Assembly: GCA_947488755.1 (NCBI GenBank) | Contig: CANLAD010000001.1 | Location: forward strand, 3,141,779 to 3,205,778 | Length of the DNA stretch: 64,000 nucleotides | Direction of reading: 5' to 3' | DNA from: an uncultured Erythrobacter sp. | GTDB lineage: Bacteria > Pseudomonadota > Alphaproteobacteria > Sphingomonadales > Sphingomonadaceae | In this document: in pieces, positions 37,774 to 45,621 of the stretch | How positions within the stretch are numbered: position 1 is the stretch's first letter | Layout: every line of letters starts with the position of its first letter | The notes under the pieces: model-generated | The model's input: the letters and a program-made list of their open reading frames with translations, nothing else | What the model was told of the DNA's origin: nothing | The model's database searches: none | Made by a program: the position numbers and the translations under genes

Positions 37774-38945
37774 AACAGGGAAAGTTGCGCGGTCTTGCGA
37801 TCCCTGTCGGCTCGATCGGAGGGCGCCGGGCCGCCCCCATCGGGATTGCTGTCGCCCGCCGCGCCATCGCCGCGATCCAGCTTTGACAGGGTGAGCCCCA
37901 TCAGCCGGATCGGCATCGGCAAAGGCAACACCTCTTCGAGCAGCGCATGGCCGAGCCTTGCGAACTCTGCCTTGTCCTCGACCCAATGCGAGACCGATTG
38001 GGCGCGCGTGATGATCTGGAAATCGGTAAACTTCAGTTTGAGCGTAACCGTGCGCCCGCGCGCCTTGTTGTGCTCGATCCGGTCCCAGACGATGTCGACG
38101 ATCCGGTCGAGCGTCTCTCGCAGCGCCGAACCGCTCGAGATATCCTCGCTGAAGGTGCGCTCCCCGCCGACCGACTTGCGCTGGCGATGGGTGCGCACGG
38201 GGCGCAGGTCGATGCCTCGCGCAGCACGGAAGAGGTAGTCGGCGAATGAGCCGAAATTGGTGCGCAGGAATTCGATCTCTTTTGCGGCAAGATCGGCGCC
38301 CGTTTCGATCCCCAGCCGCTTCATCTTCTCCTCCGCTTTCGGCCCGACTCCGTGGAAGCGCCGGATCGGCAGCGACTGGACGAACGCTGCACCCTGTCCG
38401 GGGCGGATGACGCACAGCCCGTCCGGCTTGTTCTGATCGCTAGCGAGCTTGGCGAGGAATTTGTTGTAGGACACGCCAGCGCTCGCGGTGAGCTTCGTCT
38501 TGGCGCGGATTTCCTGCCGGATCAGCTCGGCAATGCGGGTGGCGGAGCCGATGCCGAAGCGGTCCTCGGTCACATCGAGATAAGCTTCGTCAAGGCTGAG
38601 CGGTTCGACCAGATCGGTGTGGTGGCGGAACACGGCACGGATCTGCTGGCTCGCCTCGCGATAGGCGTCGAAGCGTGATTTGACGAATACGAGATCGGGG
38701 CACAGCCGCTTTGCCGTGACCGAAGGCATTGCGCTCTTCACCCCGAATTTGCGCGCCTCGTAGCTTGCCGCTGCCACCACCCCGCGCCCGCTTGACCCGC
38801 CGACTGCGACGGGGCGTCCGCGCAATTCCGGATTGTCGCGCTGCTCGACGCTGGCGAAGAAGGCATCCATGTCGACATGAATGATCTTGCGCAGCCCGGC
38901 CGCTTCGGCGTCGCTTGGCAGGGCGGGGTCGGGCGCATCACTCAT
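37770..38945 (-). CDS. dinB: DNA polymerase IV
   Basis: The 391-residue Y-family polymerase copies damaged DNA. The catalytic acids are in KIIHVDMDAFFASVEQRDNP and LSLDEAYLDVTED; the finger region has VVAAASYEARKFGVKSAMPS. The helix-hairpin-helix (RRFHGVGPKAEEKMKRLGI) and little-finger regions follow, and the protein ends TAQLSLF, a beta-clamp-binding motif (QLSLF). The start MSDAPDPALPSD was chosen as the last ATG before the conserved core with a reasonable N-terminus. I looked for the alphaproteobacterial LexA box (GTTC-N7-GTTC) upstream and did not find one. Confidence 0.95.
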   Translation of the reverse strand: MSDAPDPALPSDAEAAGLRKIIHVDMDAFFASVEQRDNPELRGRPVAVGGSSGRGVVAAASYEARKFGVKSAMPSVTAKRLCPDLVFVKSRFDAYREASQQIRAVFRHHTDLVEPLSLDEAYLDVTEDRFGIGSATRIAELIRQEIRAKTKLTASAGVSYNKFLAKLASDQNKPDGLCVIRPGQGAAFVQSLPIRRFHGVGPKAEEKMKRLGIETGADLAAKEIEFLRTNFGSFADYLFRAARGIDLRPVRTHRQRKSVGGERTFSEDISSGSALRETLDRIVDIVWDRIEHNKARGRTVTLKLKFTDFQIITRAQSVSHWVEDKAEFARLGHALLEEVLPLPMPIRLMGLTLSKLDRGDGAAGDSNPDGGGPAPSDRADRDRKTAQLSLF

Positions 38946-39035
38946 AACCTGTGGGGAAATAAGCGCTTCGCAACCGCGAAGGAAGGGTTGCCCTTCGCGG
39001 CAGGAACCTTTGGTGCCACTCCCCATTTTGTGCAC

Positions 39036-40346
39036 ATGCGAAAAGAGGTATGGTCAACCGGCGAGCCTGCGGGCACAGCGCCTGCAATGGCGAGCGAACT
39101 GGTCCCTCCTGCACGCGCGAGATCCATCGGCGACACTGAGCTGATCTGGATGATGGCGATGCTCATGGCGTTGCAGGCGTTCGGCATCGATGCCATCCTG
39201 CCAGCGCTCGACGATGTCGCGCTGTCGCTGTCGGTCGAAGGCAATGATCGCCAGTTCGTGGTCGGCATCTATCTGCTCACCGCGGGGATCGGGGCACTGG
39301 TGCCCGGCGCACTCGCCGATCGGTTCGGTCGGCGCCCCGTCGTGCTCGCTTCGATCGCCGTTTACGTCGTTTTGTCCCTAGTCAGTGCCTTTGTGACCAC
39401 CTTTGAGGCGCTGCTTGCGGTGCGGGCGGCGCAGGGGTTTTTCGGCGCCGGGATCGTCGCGCTGCCCCCGGCGATTATCCGCGACCGGGTGGGCGGGGAC
39501 AAGATGGCCCGCATGATGAGCCTGATTTTCGTGATCTTCCTGATGGTTCCGGCGATCGCACCGTTGATCGGCTCGCTCATTCTGCAAATCGCCGACTGGC
39601 GCGCAATCTTCCTCGTGATGGCGCTCCAGGGCATCGCGGTCGGCACATGGATTTGGTACCGTCTACCCGAAAGTCTGTCGCCCGGAGACGCCGTCCCGAT
39701 CCGCCCGCGCGTTATTGCAGCCAACATGGCCCGCGCACTCAGCCTGCCGAGCGTTGTGGGCTACGTTTTCGGGAGCGCGGTGGTGTTCGGCGCGCTGTTC
39801 GGCTTCATCAATTCCTCGCAGCAGCTGATTACCGACGGCTTTGGCGCGGGCGACCTGTTCCCCTACGTTTTCGGCGTCTGTGCAGGCTCGATGGCGCTCG
39901 CGAGCTGGTCCAATTCGCGCATCGTCGAGCGGTTCGGGGCCCGCCGGGTGAGCCATACGGCGGTGCTGGCTTTCGTAATGGTTGCGTCGGTGCAGGTGTT
40001 CTTCGCCTTTCAGCCAAATCAGAGCCTGTGGCAGTTCGTGCCGCTTATGGCCGTGAACATGGCGCTGCTCGGCTTTATCGGCAGCAATTTCGGCGCCATC
40101 GCGATGAACCCGTTCTTCGCCATCGCGGGTGCGGCCAGCTCGGTTCACAGCGCGGTGCGGCTGTCGATGGCTTCGATCCTGGGCGCAGGGATCGGCTACG
40201 CGTTTGACGGAACGGCGCGCCCGCTCGCGCTGGCCCTTTTGGCGAGCGGTATTGTATGCCTGCTGCTGGTGCTGTTCAGCGAGAAAGGGCGCCTGTTCGG
40301 CCCGCCTGAACCTGCACTGCGCGTTGGAGCGAAGCCGGCGGAATAG
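39036..40346 (+). CDS. MFS exporter, Bcr/CflA drug-resistance type
   Basis: The 436-residue product has about 12 transmembrane helices. ALQAFGIDAILPALDDVALSL at the first helix and GALADRFGRRPVVLASIAVYV, the MFS loop 2-3 signature, identify the Bcr/CflA family of proton-driven drug exporters. SWSNSRIVERFGARRVSH is the equivalent second-half loop. The start is uncertain: ATG at 39036 and ATG at 39087 both precede the first helix and neither has a strong Shine-Dalgarno. The gene is divergent from dinB with about 90 bp between the starts. Its stop is 4 bp from that of the carboxylase gene on the other strand. Confidence 0.88.
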   Translation: MRKEVWSTGEPAGTAPAMASELVPPARARSIGDTELIWMMAMLMALQAFGIDAILPALDDVALSLSVEGNDRQFVVGIYLLTAGIGALVPGALADRFGRRPVVLASIAVYVVLSLVSAFVTTFEALLAVRAAQGFFGAGIVALPPAIIRDRVGGDKMARMMSLIFVIFLMVPAIAPLIGSLILQIADWRAIFLVMALQGIAVGTWIWYRLPESLSPGDAVPIRPRVIAANMARALSLPSVVGYVFGSAVVFGALFGFINSSQQLITDGFGAGDLFPYVFGVCAGSMALASWSNSRIVERFGARRVSHTAVLAFVMVASVQVFFAFQPNQSLWQFVPLMAVNMALLGFIGSNFGAIAMNPFFAIAGAASSVHSAVRLSMASILGAGIGYAFDGTARPLALALLASGIVCLLLVLFSEKGRLFGPPEPALRVGAKPAE

Positions 40347-40350
40347 GCGA

Positions 40351-41886
40351 CTAAAGCTCGCTTTCGAGTTTGCGCCATGCCAGCTGTGCGAATTCGCAAA
40401 GCAGCGGGCGGGTGTCGCGCGGGTCGATGATGTCCTCGACATTGAAGCGTTCGGCACTGCGGAATGGGCTGGTGACCTTGTCCAACCGCGCGCGGATTGC
40501 CTCCAGTTCCGCTCCCGGATCCTCTGCCGCCTCCAGCTCTGCCTTGTAGGCGACTTCCAGCCCGCCCGCGATGGGTAGCGAGCCCCAATCGCCGCTGGGC
40601 CAGCAGAAGCGGTACTGAAACTTCTCCGCATTGCTCATCGCGCTGCCCGCAATGCCATAGGCGCGGCGCAGCACCACGCTGGCGAGCGGCACGCGCGCGC
40701 GATAGACCGCGTTCATGGCCTGCACGCCGTAGCGGATCGTCCCGGCTTCCTCCGCCTCACGCCCGATCATGAAGCCGGGATTGTCGACCAGATGGACGAT
40801 CGGCAGGCGGAAAAGGTCGGCGAGCTTGACGAAGCGTTCGACCTTCTCGCTGGTCTTCGCATCCCACGATCCGCCGAGATAGGACGGATCGCTCGCCAAT
40901 ACCGCCACGACGCGGCCCTCCAGCCGGGCGAAAGCAGTGATCGCGGCGCGGCCCCACATCCGGCCCATCTCGAACACGGTGTCGAGATCGAAGATCATTT
41001 CGAGCGCGCGCCGCATGGAATAGACGGTCTTGGGATCGCGCGGGACGAGGTCCAGCAGACGTTCGTCGCGCCGGGTGGCGGGGTCGCGGGCGTCGATATG
41101 CGGAGCCAGTTCGCCCACGTTCGCGGGCAGATAGGACAGGAAGGCGCGGGCATGCGCAAAGGCGGCCTCTTCGCTCAGCACCTCCTCGTCGATCACGCCG
41201 TTGCGGGTGTGGATTGCGCTGCCGCCCAAGCTCTCCTTGTCGAAGCCTTCGTAGGGTCCGCCCATCGCCTCGACCACGGCGGGACCGGCGGCGAAGATCT
41301 GCGAAAGACCTTTGACCATGACCGAGTAATGGCTCGCCACAGCGCGCGCCGCGCCAAGGCCTGCGGTTGGACCCAAGGCGAGCGCGACAACCGGAACGGT
41401 TTCGAGGTTCTCGACCACATCGCCCCAGCCCGGGACGGCAGGGATATAGGTCGCGCCGATCTGTTCGAGCGTCTTGACCGATCCGCCGCCGCCGGTGCCG
41501 TCGATCATGCGGATCATGGGCAGGCGCAGTTCGTGTGCCATACGCTCGGCCTGCACCATCTTGCGCGCGATCCCCGCATCCGCCGCGCCGCCGCGTATGG
41601 TGAAATCGTCGGCGGTGGCGACGACAGGCCGTCCGTCGATTGTCGCCTTGCCGAAGAGGAAGGGGGCGGGGGTGACGCTTTCGAGGTCGCCGTTCTCGTC
41701 GTAATGTCCGCGCCCTGCGATCTTGCCGATTTCGCGGAACGAGCCTTCGTCGGTGAGCGCGGCGAGCCGGGCGCGGGCGTCCATCTTGCCGCGCGAATGC
41801 TGACGCGCGACCTTCTCCTCGCCGCCCATCTGCTCGGCGAGTTGCTGGCGGCGGCGGAGTTCCTCGAGTTCTTTCTGCCAGGTCAC
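40351..41886 (-). CDS. Acyl-CoA carboxylase beta subunit (carboxyltransferase)
   Basis: The 511-residue protein has the two crotonase-like halves of a biotin-dependent carboxyltransferase. MIDGTGGGGSVKTLEQIG and VALALGPTAGLGAARAVASHYS form the first oxyanion site; LVDNPGFMIGREAEEAGTIRYG and YGIAGSAMSNAEKFQYRFCWPS the second. It moves the carboxyl group from biotin on the alpha subunit to an acyl-CoA. Length and the NPGFMIG motif resemble propionyl/methylcrotonyl-type enzymes, but substrate is not assignable. The start is GTG; its Shine-Dalgarno AAGGAGGGGG lies inside a dispersed palindrome. The alpha-subunit gene is directly upstream. Confidence 0.93.
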   Translation of the reverse strand: MTWQKELEELRRRQQLAEQMGGEEKVARQHSRGKMDARARLAALTDEGSFREIGKIAGRGHYDENGDLESVTPAPFLFGKATIDGRPVVATADDFTIRGGAADAGIARKMVQAERMAHELRLPMIRMIDGTGGGGSVKTLEQIGATYIPAVPGWGDVVENLETVPVVALALGPTAGLGAARAVASHYSVMVKGLSQIFAAGPAVVEAMGGPYEGFDKESLGGSAIHTRNGVIDEEVLSEEAAFAHARAFLSYLPANVGELAPHIDARDPATRRDERLLDLVPRDPKTVYSMRRALEMIFDLDTVFEMGRMWGRAAITAFARLEGRVVAVLASDPSYLGGSWDAKTSEKVERFVKLADLFRLPIVHLVDNPGFMIGREAEEAGTIRYGVQAMNAVYRARVPLASVVLRRAYGIAGSAMSNAEKFQYRFCWPSGDWGSLPIAGGLEVAYKAELEAAEDPGAELEAIRARLDKVTSPFRSAERFNVEDIIDPRDTRPLLCEFAQLAWRKLESEL

Positions 41887-41893
41887 GCCCTAG

Positions 41894-42027
41894 CCCCCTC
41901 CTTTTCAAAGGAGGGGGTTGGGGGTGGTTGCGCGGGCCGAAGGCTCGCGCTTGAAGGGAGGCACCACCCCGCTGCGACTAGGCGGCAAGCCGCCAAGTCT
42001 CGCAGCCCCTCCTCTGAAGAGGAGGGG
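41894..42027. repeat. Composite palindromic intergenic repeat between carboxylase genes
   Basis: Four inverted repeats follow one another: CCCCCTCCTTTTCAAAGGAG (41894 onward, to GGGG at 41917), GGGGTGGT/ACCACCCC (41921-41928 with 41963-41970), GGCGGC-AA-GCCGCC (41981-41994), and CCCCTCCTCTGAAGAGGAGG (42006 onward, to 42027). The outer two are near copies of each other in opposite phase, as in REP/BIME-type dispersed elements. The left palindrome also supplies the ribosome binding site for the downstream beta-subunit gene. A genome-wide copy number is needed to prove that it is dispersed. Confidence 0.7.
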
Positions 42028-42031
42028 AGAA

Positions 42032-43942
42032 TCATTCGCCTTCCCCCACCGGCTCCACCACGCACAGCACCGCCTCCACTTGCACCTGCCCGCCTTCACT
42101 GGCCGAGAGTTCAGTAACGGTCCCGTCGAACGGCGCGGTGAGCGCGTGCTCCATCTTCATCGCCTCGAGCACCATCAGCCGCTGGCCTGCGGAAACGGCA
42201 TCGCCCTCCGCCACATCGACCGCGATGACTTTGCCCGGCATCGGCGCAAGGATCGCGCCATCGGCGGCGGAGGCGTGGCCGGTGCTGCGAACAGGGCCAG
42301 ACGAAAAAGCAAAAGTGAAACCGTCGAGCGGAACTACCGCCTGCTCGCCATGTACCCATCGAAAAGAGTGTCCGAGTTTCGCATCGATTTTGAAAGTGTA
42401 GGACTTTCCATTTTGATCGCGAAGAATCGTCGTTGTTTTGCGCGCGGCATTTAATCTGAAGTTCGAAAGGCCTGTCTCGATCTTCTGGTCGGGACCTTCA
42501 GGCGAAAAAGGTGATGTGCTTCCTGTTAGCACCTGATGTCCCGCGTTCAGAACTTCCAAATCCGGTGTAGGCGGGGAGGATAGCTGCTCAAGATTTCGAT
42601 CTATGAAACCGGTGTCTAGCTCGGCTTTCTGAAACGCCTCAGACCCAAGCAAATTATATAGAAATCCTGAATTCGAGGTGACAGGCCAAACGGCAGAATG
42701 AGCCAACTCGGCTTGCAGATCCATGATCGCATATTCGCGGTCATGTGCGTGGGCGATGACCTTCGCTATCATCGGATCGTAAAACGGAGATATGTTTGAC
42801 CCAGTTTCGACCCCCGTATCTACGCGAAGTTCGAATAACGACTCATCAAGGCTGAAAATGTCCAACCGCCCCGTGCTCGGCAAGAACCCCTTAGCCGGAT
42901 CCTCGGCATAAAGCCGCGCTTCGATTGCGTGGCCGTTGATGCTCAGTTCTTCCTGCTTCCGCGGGATCGCCTCCCCGCTTGCCACCCTCAACTGCCACTC
43001 CACCAAGTCCACCCCGGTGATCTCTTCGGTCACCGGATGCTCGACCTGAAGGCGGGTGTTCATCTCCATGAAGAAGATGCGGTCCGCGCGCAGCCCCTCC
43101 GAAGCATCGGCGATGAATTCGATCGTGCCTGCGCCTTCGTAATCGACCGCCTTGGCGGCGCGCACGGCGGCGGCGCAGATTTCTTCGCGGGTGGCCTCGT
43201 CCATGCCCGGCGCGGGGGCTTCCTCGATCACCTTCTGGTGGCGGCGTTGCAGTGAGCAATCGCGCTCGAACAGGTGGACGACATTGCCGTGGCTGTCGCC
43301 GAACACCTGCACCTCGATATGGCGAGGCGACGTGACCCACTTCTCAAGTAGAACCTCATCATTGCCGAAGCTCGCCTTGGCCTCGCGGCGGCAGCTCTCG
43401 AGCGCGGCCGCGAAGTCGGCGGGCGCATCGACCTTGCGCATCCCCTTGCCGCCGCCGCCTGCGACCGCCTTGATCAGCACGGGATAGCCGATCGCGTCGG
43501 CTTCGGATTTCAACCGCTCGACCGATTGATCTTCGCCAAGATAGCCGGGCGTCACCGGCACGCCTGCGTCCATCATCAATTGCTTGGCGGAATCCTTGAG
43601 GCCCATCGCCTCGATGCTGGAGGGTTTGGGACCGACCCAGATCAGCCCGGCATCGATCACGGCCTGCGCGAAGCCTGCATTCTCGCTGAGAAAACCGTAA
43701 CCCGGATGGATCGCCTCCGCCCCCGTCTCCTTCGCCGCCGCAATGATCTTGTCGCCGACCAGATAGCTTTCGATAGCGGGCGAGGGGCCGATATGCACCG
43801 CCTCGTCCGCCTGCCGCACATGCAGGGCCTTGGCATCCGCGTCCGAGTAGACCGCGACGGTTGCCACACCCATCTCGCGGCAAGTGCGGATGATGCGGCA
43901 GGCGATCTCGCCGCGATTGGCGATCAGGAGCTTCTGGATCAT
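42032..43942 (-). CDS. Acyl-CoA carboxylase alpha subunit (biotin carboxylase plus biotin carrier)
   Basis: The 636-residue protein has a biotin carboxylase domain from the start (IQKLLIANRGEIACRIIRTC) with the ATP-grasp glycine loop VAGGGGKGMRKVDAPADF and the active-site region FMEMNTRLQVEHPVTEEITG. A middle BT-type domain follows (about residues 450-550), then a carrier domain with the biotinylated lysine in VLEAMKMEHALTAPFDGTV. It carboxylates its own biotin with ATP and bicarbonate for the beta subunit encoded just downstream. The DNA for the middle section (about 42350-42870) is clearly poorer in G+C than both ends. Acetyl-, propionyl- and methylcrotonyl-CoA are all possible substrates. 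Confidence 0.94.
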   Translation of the reverse strand: MIQKLLIANRGEIACRIIRTCREMGVATVAVYSDADAKALHVRQADEAVHIGPSPAIESYLVGDKIIAAAKETGAEAIHPGYGFLSENAGFAQAVIDAGLIWVGPKPSSIEAMGLKDSAKQLMMDAGVPVTPGYLGEDQSVERLKSEADAIGYPVLIKAVAGGGGKGMRKVDAPADFAAALESCRREAKASFGNDEVLLEKWVTSPRHIEVQVFGDSHGNVVHLFERDCSLQRRHQKVIEEAPAPGMDEATREEICAAAVRAAKAVDYEGAGTIEFIADASEGLRADRIFFMEMNTRLQVEHPVTEEITGVDLVEWQLRVASGEAIPRKQEELSINGHAIEARLYAEDPAKGFLPSTGRLDIFSLDESLFELRVDTGVETGSNISPFYDPMIAKVIAHAHDREYAIMDLQAELAHSAVWPVTSNSGFLYNLLGSEAFQKAELDTGFIDRNLEQLSSPPTPDLEVLNAGHQVLTGSTSPFSPEGPDQKIETGLSNFRLNAARKTTTILRDQNGKSYTFKIDAKLGHSFRWVHGEQAVVPLDGFTFAFSSGPVRSTGHASAADGAILAPMPGKVIAVDVAEGDAVSAGQRLMVLEAMKMEHALTAPFDGTVTELSASEGGQVQVEAVLCVVEPVGEGE

Positions 43943-43966
43943 GGGGATGCGCTAACGGAAAAATTT

Positions 43967-44070
43967 CGTCATTGCGAGCCGAAGGCGAAGCAATCCAGTC
44001 TTACGCAGCCATTCGCTCGCGAGGGGTCGGAACTGGATCGCCACGGCGCCTGCGGCTCCTCGCGATGACG
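43967..44070. repeat. 104-bp element with imperfect terminal inverted repeats
   Basis: The left end reads CGTCATTGCGAGCCGAAGGC and continues GAAGCAATCCAGT; the right end, on the other strand, reads CGTCATCGCGAGGAGCCGCA and continues to GATCCAGT. The two ends pair over about 33-38 nt with a few gaps. Sequences of the CGTCATTGCGAGCGAAGCGAAGCAATCCAG type are widespread dispersed palindromes in bacteria, so this is probably a non-autonomous repeat or small MITE-like element. It sits between the crtB stop and the carboxylase start. Confidence 0.75.
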
Positions 44071-44075
44071 AACTC

Positions 44076-45026
44076 TTACGAAGGCCGGAAATCCGCGATT
44101 CCCCAGGTGATCGGTCCGTCGGGGTGCTTCTCGCGGTTGATCGCGGCGGAGAGAAACGCGCGCGCCCCGTGCCACGCTTTCTCCCAGCGAGGGACGTAGG
44201 TGCGGCTGTTCCACGCCTCGACGCCGCGCTTGCGAACCTTGCGCCCGATCGCGCCATAGATGCGGGCCGCTGACAGCACCGCCCAACGGCTACGGAAAGG
44301 CAGGCGAGCGGCGCCCACGCGGGCCGCAGCTTCGTGGCGCTCGACCAGCGCGACCAGCCGTGCGGCCATTTCGGCCAGTTCCTTGCGGTGATGCGGCTTG
44401 GTGTGCTGGCCGGGTTCGATATCCTCTTCGACCAGCCATTGTGCGGGCAGATAGCAGCGGCCCGCCGCGTCATCTTCAACGATATCGCGTGCTATGTTGG
44501 ACAGCTGGAAAGCGAGGCCCAGATCGTTCGCCCGGTCGAGCGTATCCGTATCGCGCGGGCTCACCCCCATGACCACCGCCATCATCACGCCGACCGCGCC
44601 CGCGACGTGGTAGCAATAACGCATCATGTCCGCCTGCGTTCGCGGACGCCAATCTTCGGCATCCAATGCAAAGCCCGCGATAACGTCCTCTGCCATCGCC
44701 GGTGTCAGCCCGCATTCCCGCGCCACCACGCCCAGCGCATCAAAGGCCGGGTCGCCGGTCGCCTCCCCAGCAAACGCCTTCGCGGTCAGCCGCCGGATCA
44801 GCGCGAGCCGTTCGTTAAGGTCCGACTGGTCGCCCAATTCACCGCCGAGCACCTGATTGTCGGCAATATCGTCGCACCGGCGACACCAGGCGTAGAGCAG
44901 CCAGGCGCGCTCGCGGGTTTCGGGATCGAACAGGCGCGATGCGGCGGAGAAGCTCTGCGAGCCATACTTAATAGCGCTGTGCGCATGTTCGACCAGCGCG
45001 GCGCGGTTCACTGCCGGGGAAACCAT
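44076..45026 (-). CDS. crtB: Phytoene synthase
   Basis: Phytoene synthase joins two geranylgeranyl diphosphates to make phytoene, the first carotenoid. The 316-residue product has both aspartate-rich motifs, AWCRRCDDIADNQ near residue 50 and LSNIARDIVEDDAAGRCYLP near residue 175, and the C-terminal VLSAARIYGAIGRKVRKRG pattern of squalene/phytoene synthases. It is the last gene of a four-gene operon, 13 bp after the LOG-family gene. A 104-bp palindromic element follows the stop after 5 bp. Confidence 0.96.
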   Translation of the reverse strand: MVSPAVNRAALVEHAHSAIKYGSQSFSAASRLFDPETRERAWLLYAWCRRCDDIADNQVLGGELGDQSDLNERLALIRRLTAKAFAGEATGDPAFDALGVVARECGLTPAMAEDVIAGFALDAEDWRPRTQADMMRYCYHVAGAVGVMMAVVMGVSPRDTDTLDRANDLGLAFQLSNIARDIVEDDAAGRCYLPAQWLVEEDIEPGQHTKPHHRKELAEMAARLVALVERHEAAARVGAARLPFRSRWAVLSAARIYGAIGRKVRKRGVEAWNSRTYVPRWEKAWHGARAFLSAAINREKHPDGPITWGIADFRPS

Positions 45027-45039
45027 CGCCAGGGTGCCT

Positions 45040-45621
45040 CTAGAGATCCTCGGCCTTCATGCGGAAGATCGGCGTATGCGGCTCGTAGGCTTCCATCTTG
45101 GGCAACAGATCGGCCAGCGTTTCGGCGGCGATCAGAATGTTCTGATGCGCCGGTCGGACAAAGCCAACCTCGGCCATATGCGCGTTGAAGGCGAGCAAAT
45201 GGTCGTAAAAGCCAAACGCGTTGAGCACGCCCACAGGATCCTCGTGATAGCCAAGCTGCGCCCAGCTGATCGCTTCCCACAATTCGTCCATCGTTCCCAC
45301 GCCGCCGGGCAGGGTGACGAAACCGTCGGAGAGGTCGGTGAAGCGCGCCTTGCGCTCGTGCATTCCGGAAACGGTTATGAGTTCGGTGCAGCCCGGATTG
45401 GCGACTTCGGAATTTACCAGAGCCTCCGGGATTACCCCGATAACTTCGCCGCCCGCATCGCGCGCACCCTTTGCCAGGGCACCCATCAGGCCAATCCGCC
45501 CGCCACCATAGACGACACCGATCCCCCGTTCCGCCAGATCGCGCCCGACATCAAGCGCAAGTTCGAGATAGCGCGGATCCTCCGGAGATGCGGAGCCGCA
45601 ATAGACTGCGAGACGTTTCAT
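45040..45621 (-). CDS. LOG-family nucleotide phosphoribohydrolase (TIGR00730 type)
   Basis: The 193-residue protein has the Rossmann-fold start AVYCGSASPEDPRYLELAL, GVVYGGGRIGLMGALAKGA, and the family motif PGGVGTMDELWEAISWAQLG (PGG-x-GT-x2-E). LOG proteins release free base from nucleoside 5'-monophosphates and, in plants and some bacteria, activate cytokinins. In most bacteria they act on AMP or related nucleotides. It overlaps crtI by 4 bp and precedes crtB by 13 bp, so it is embedded in the carotenoid operon, an unexpected neighbour. Confidence 0.92.
   Translation of the reverse strand: MKRLAVYCGSASPEDPRYLELALDVGRDLAERGIGVVYGGGRIGLMGALAKGARDAGGEVIGVIPEALVNSEVANPGCTELITVSGMHERKARFTDLSDGFVTLPGGVGTMDELWEAISWAQLGYHEDPVGVLNAFGFYDHLLAFNAHMAEVGFVRPAHQNILIAAETLADLLPKMEAYEPHTPIFRMKAEDL

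Noticed and set aside
38946..39035. LexA (SOS) box upstream of dinB
   Set aside because: I looked for GTTC-N7-GTTC and its complement. Only GGTTC-N7-GAAGG-like pieces occur, which do not fit the direct-repeat pattern.
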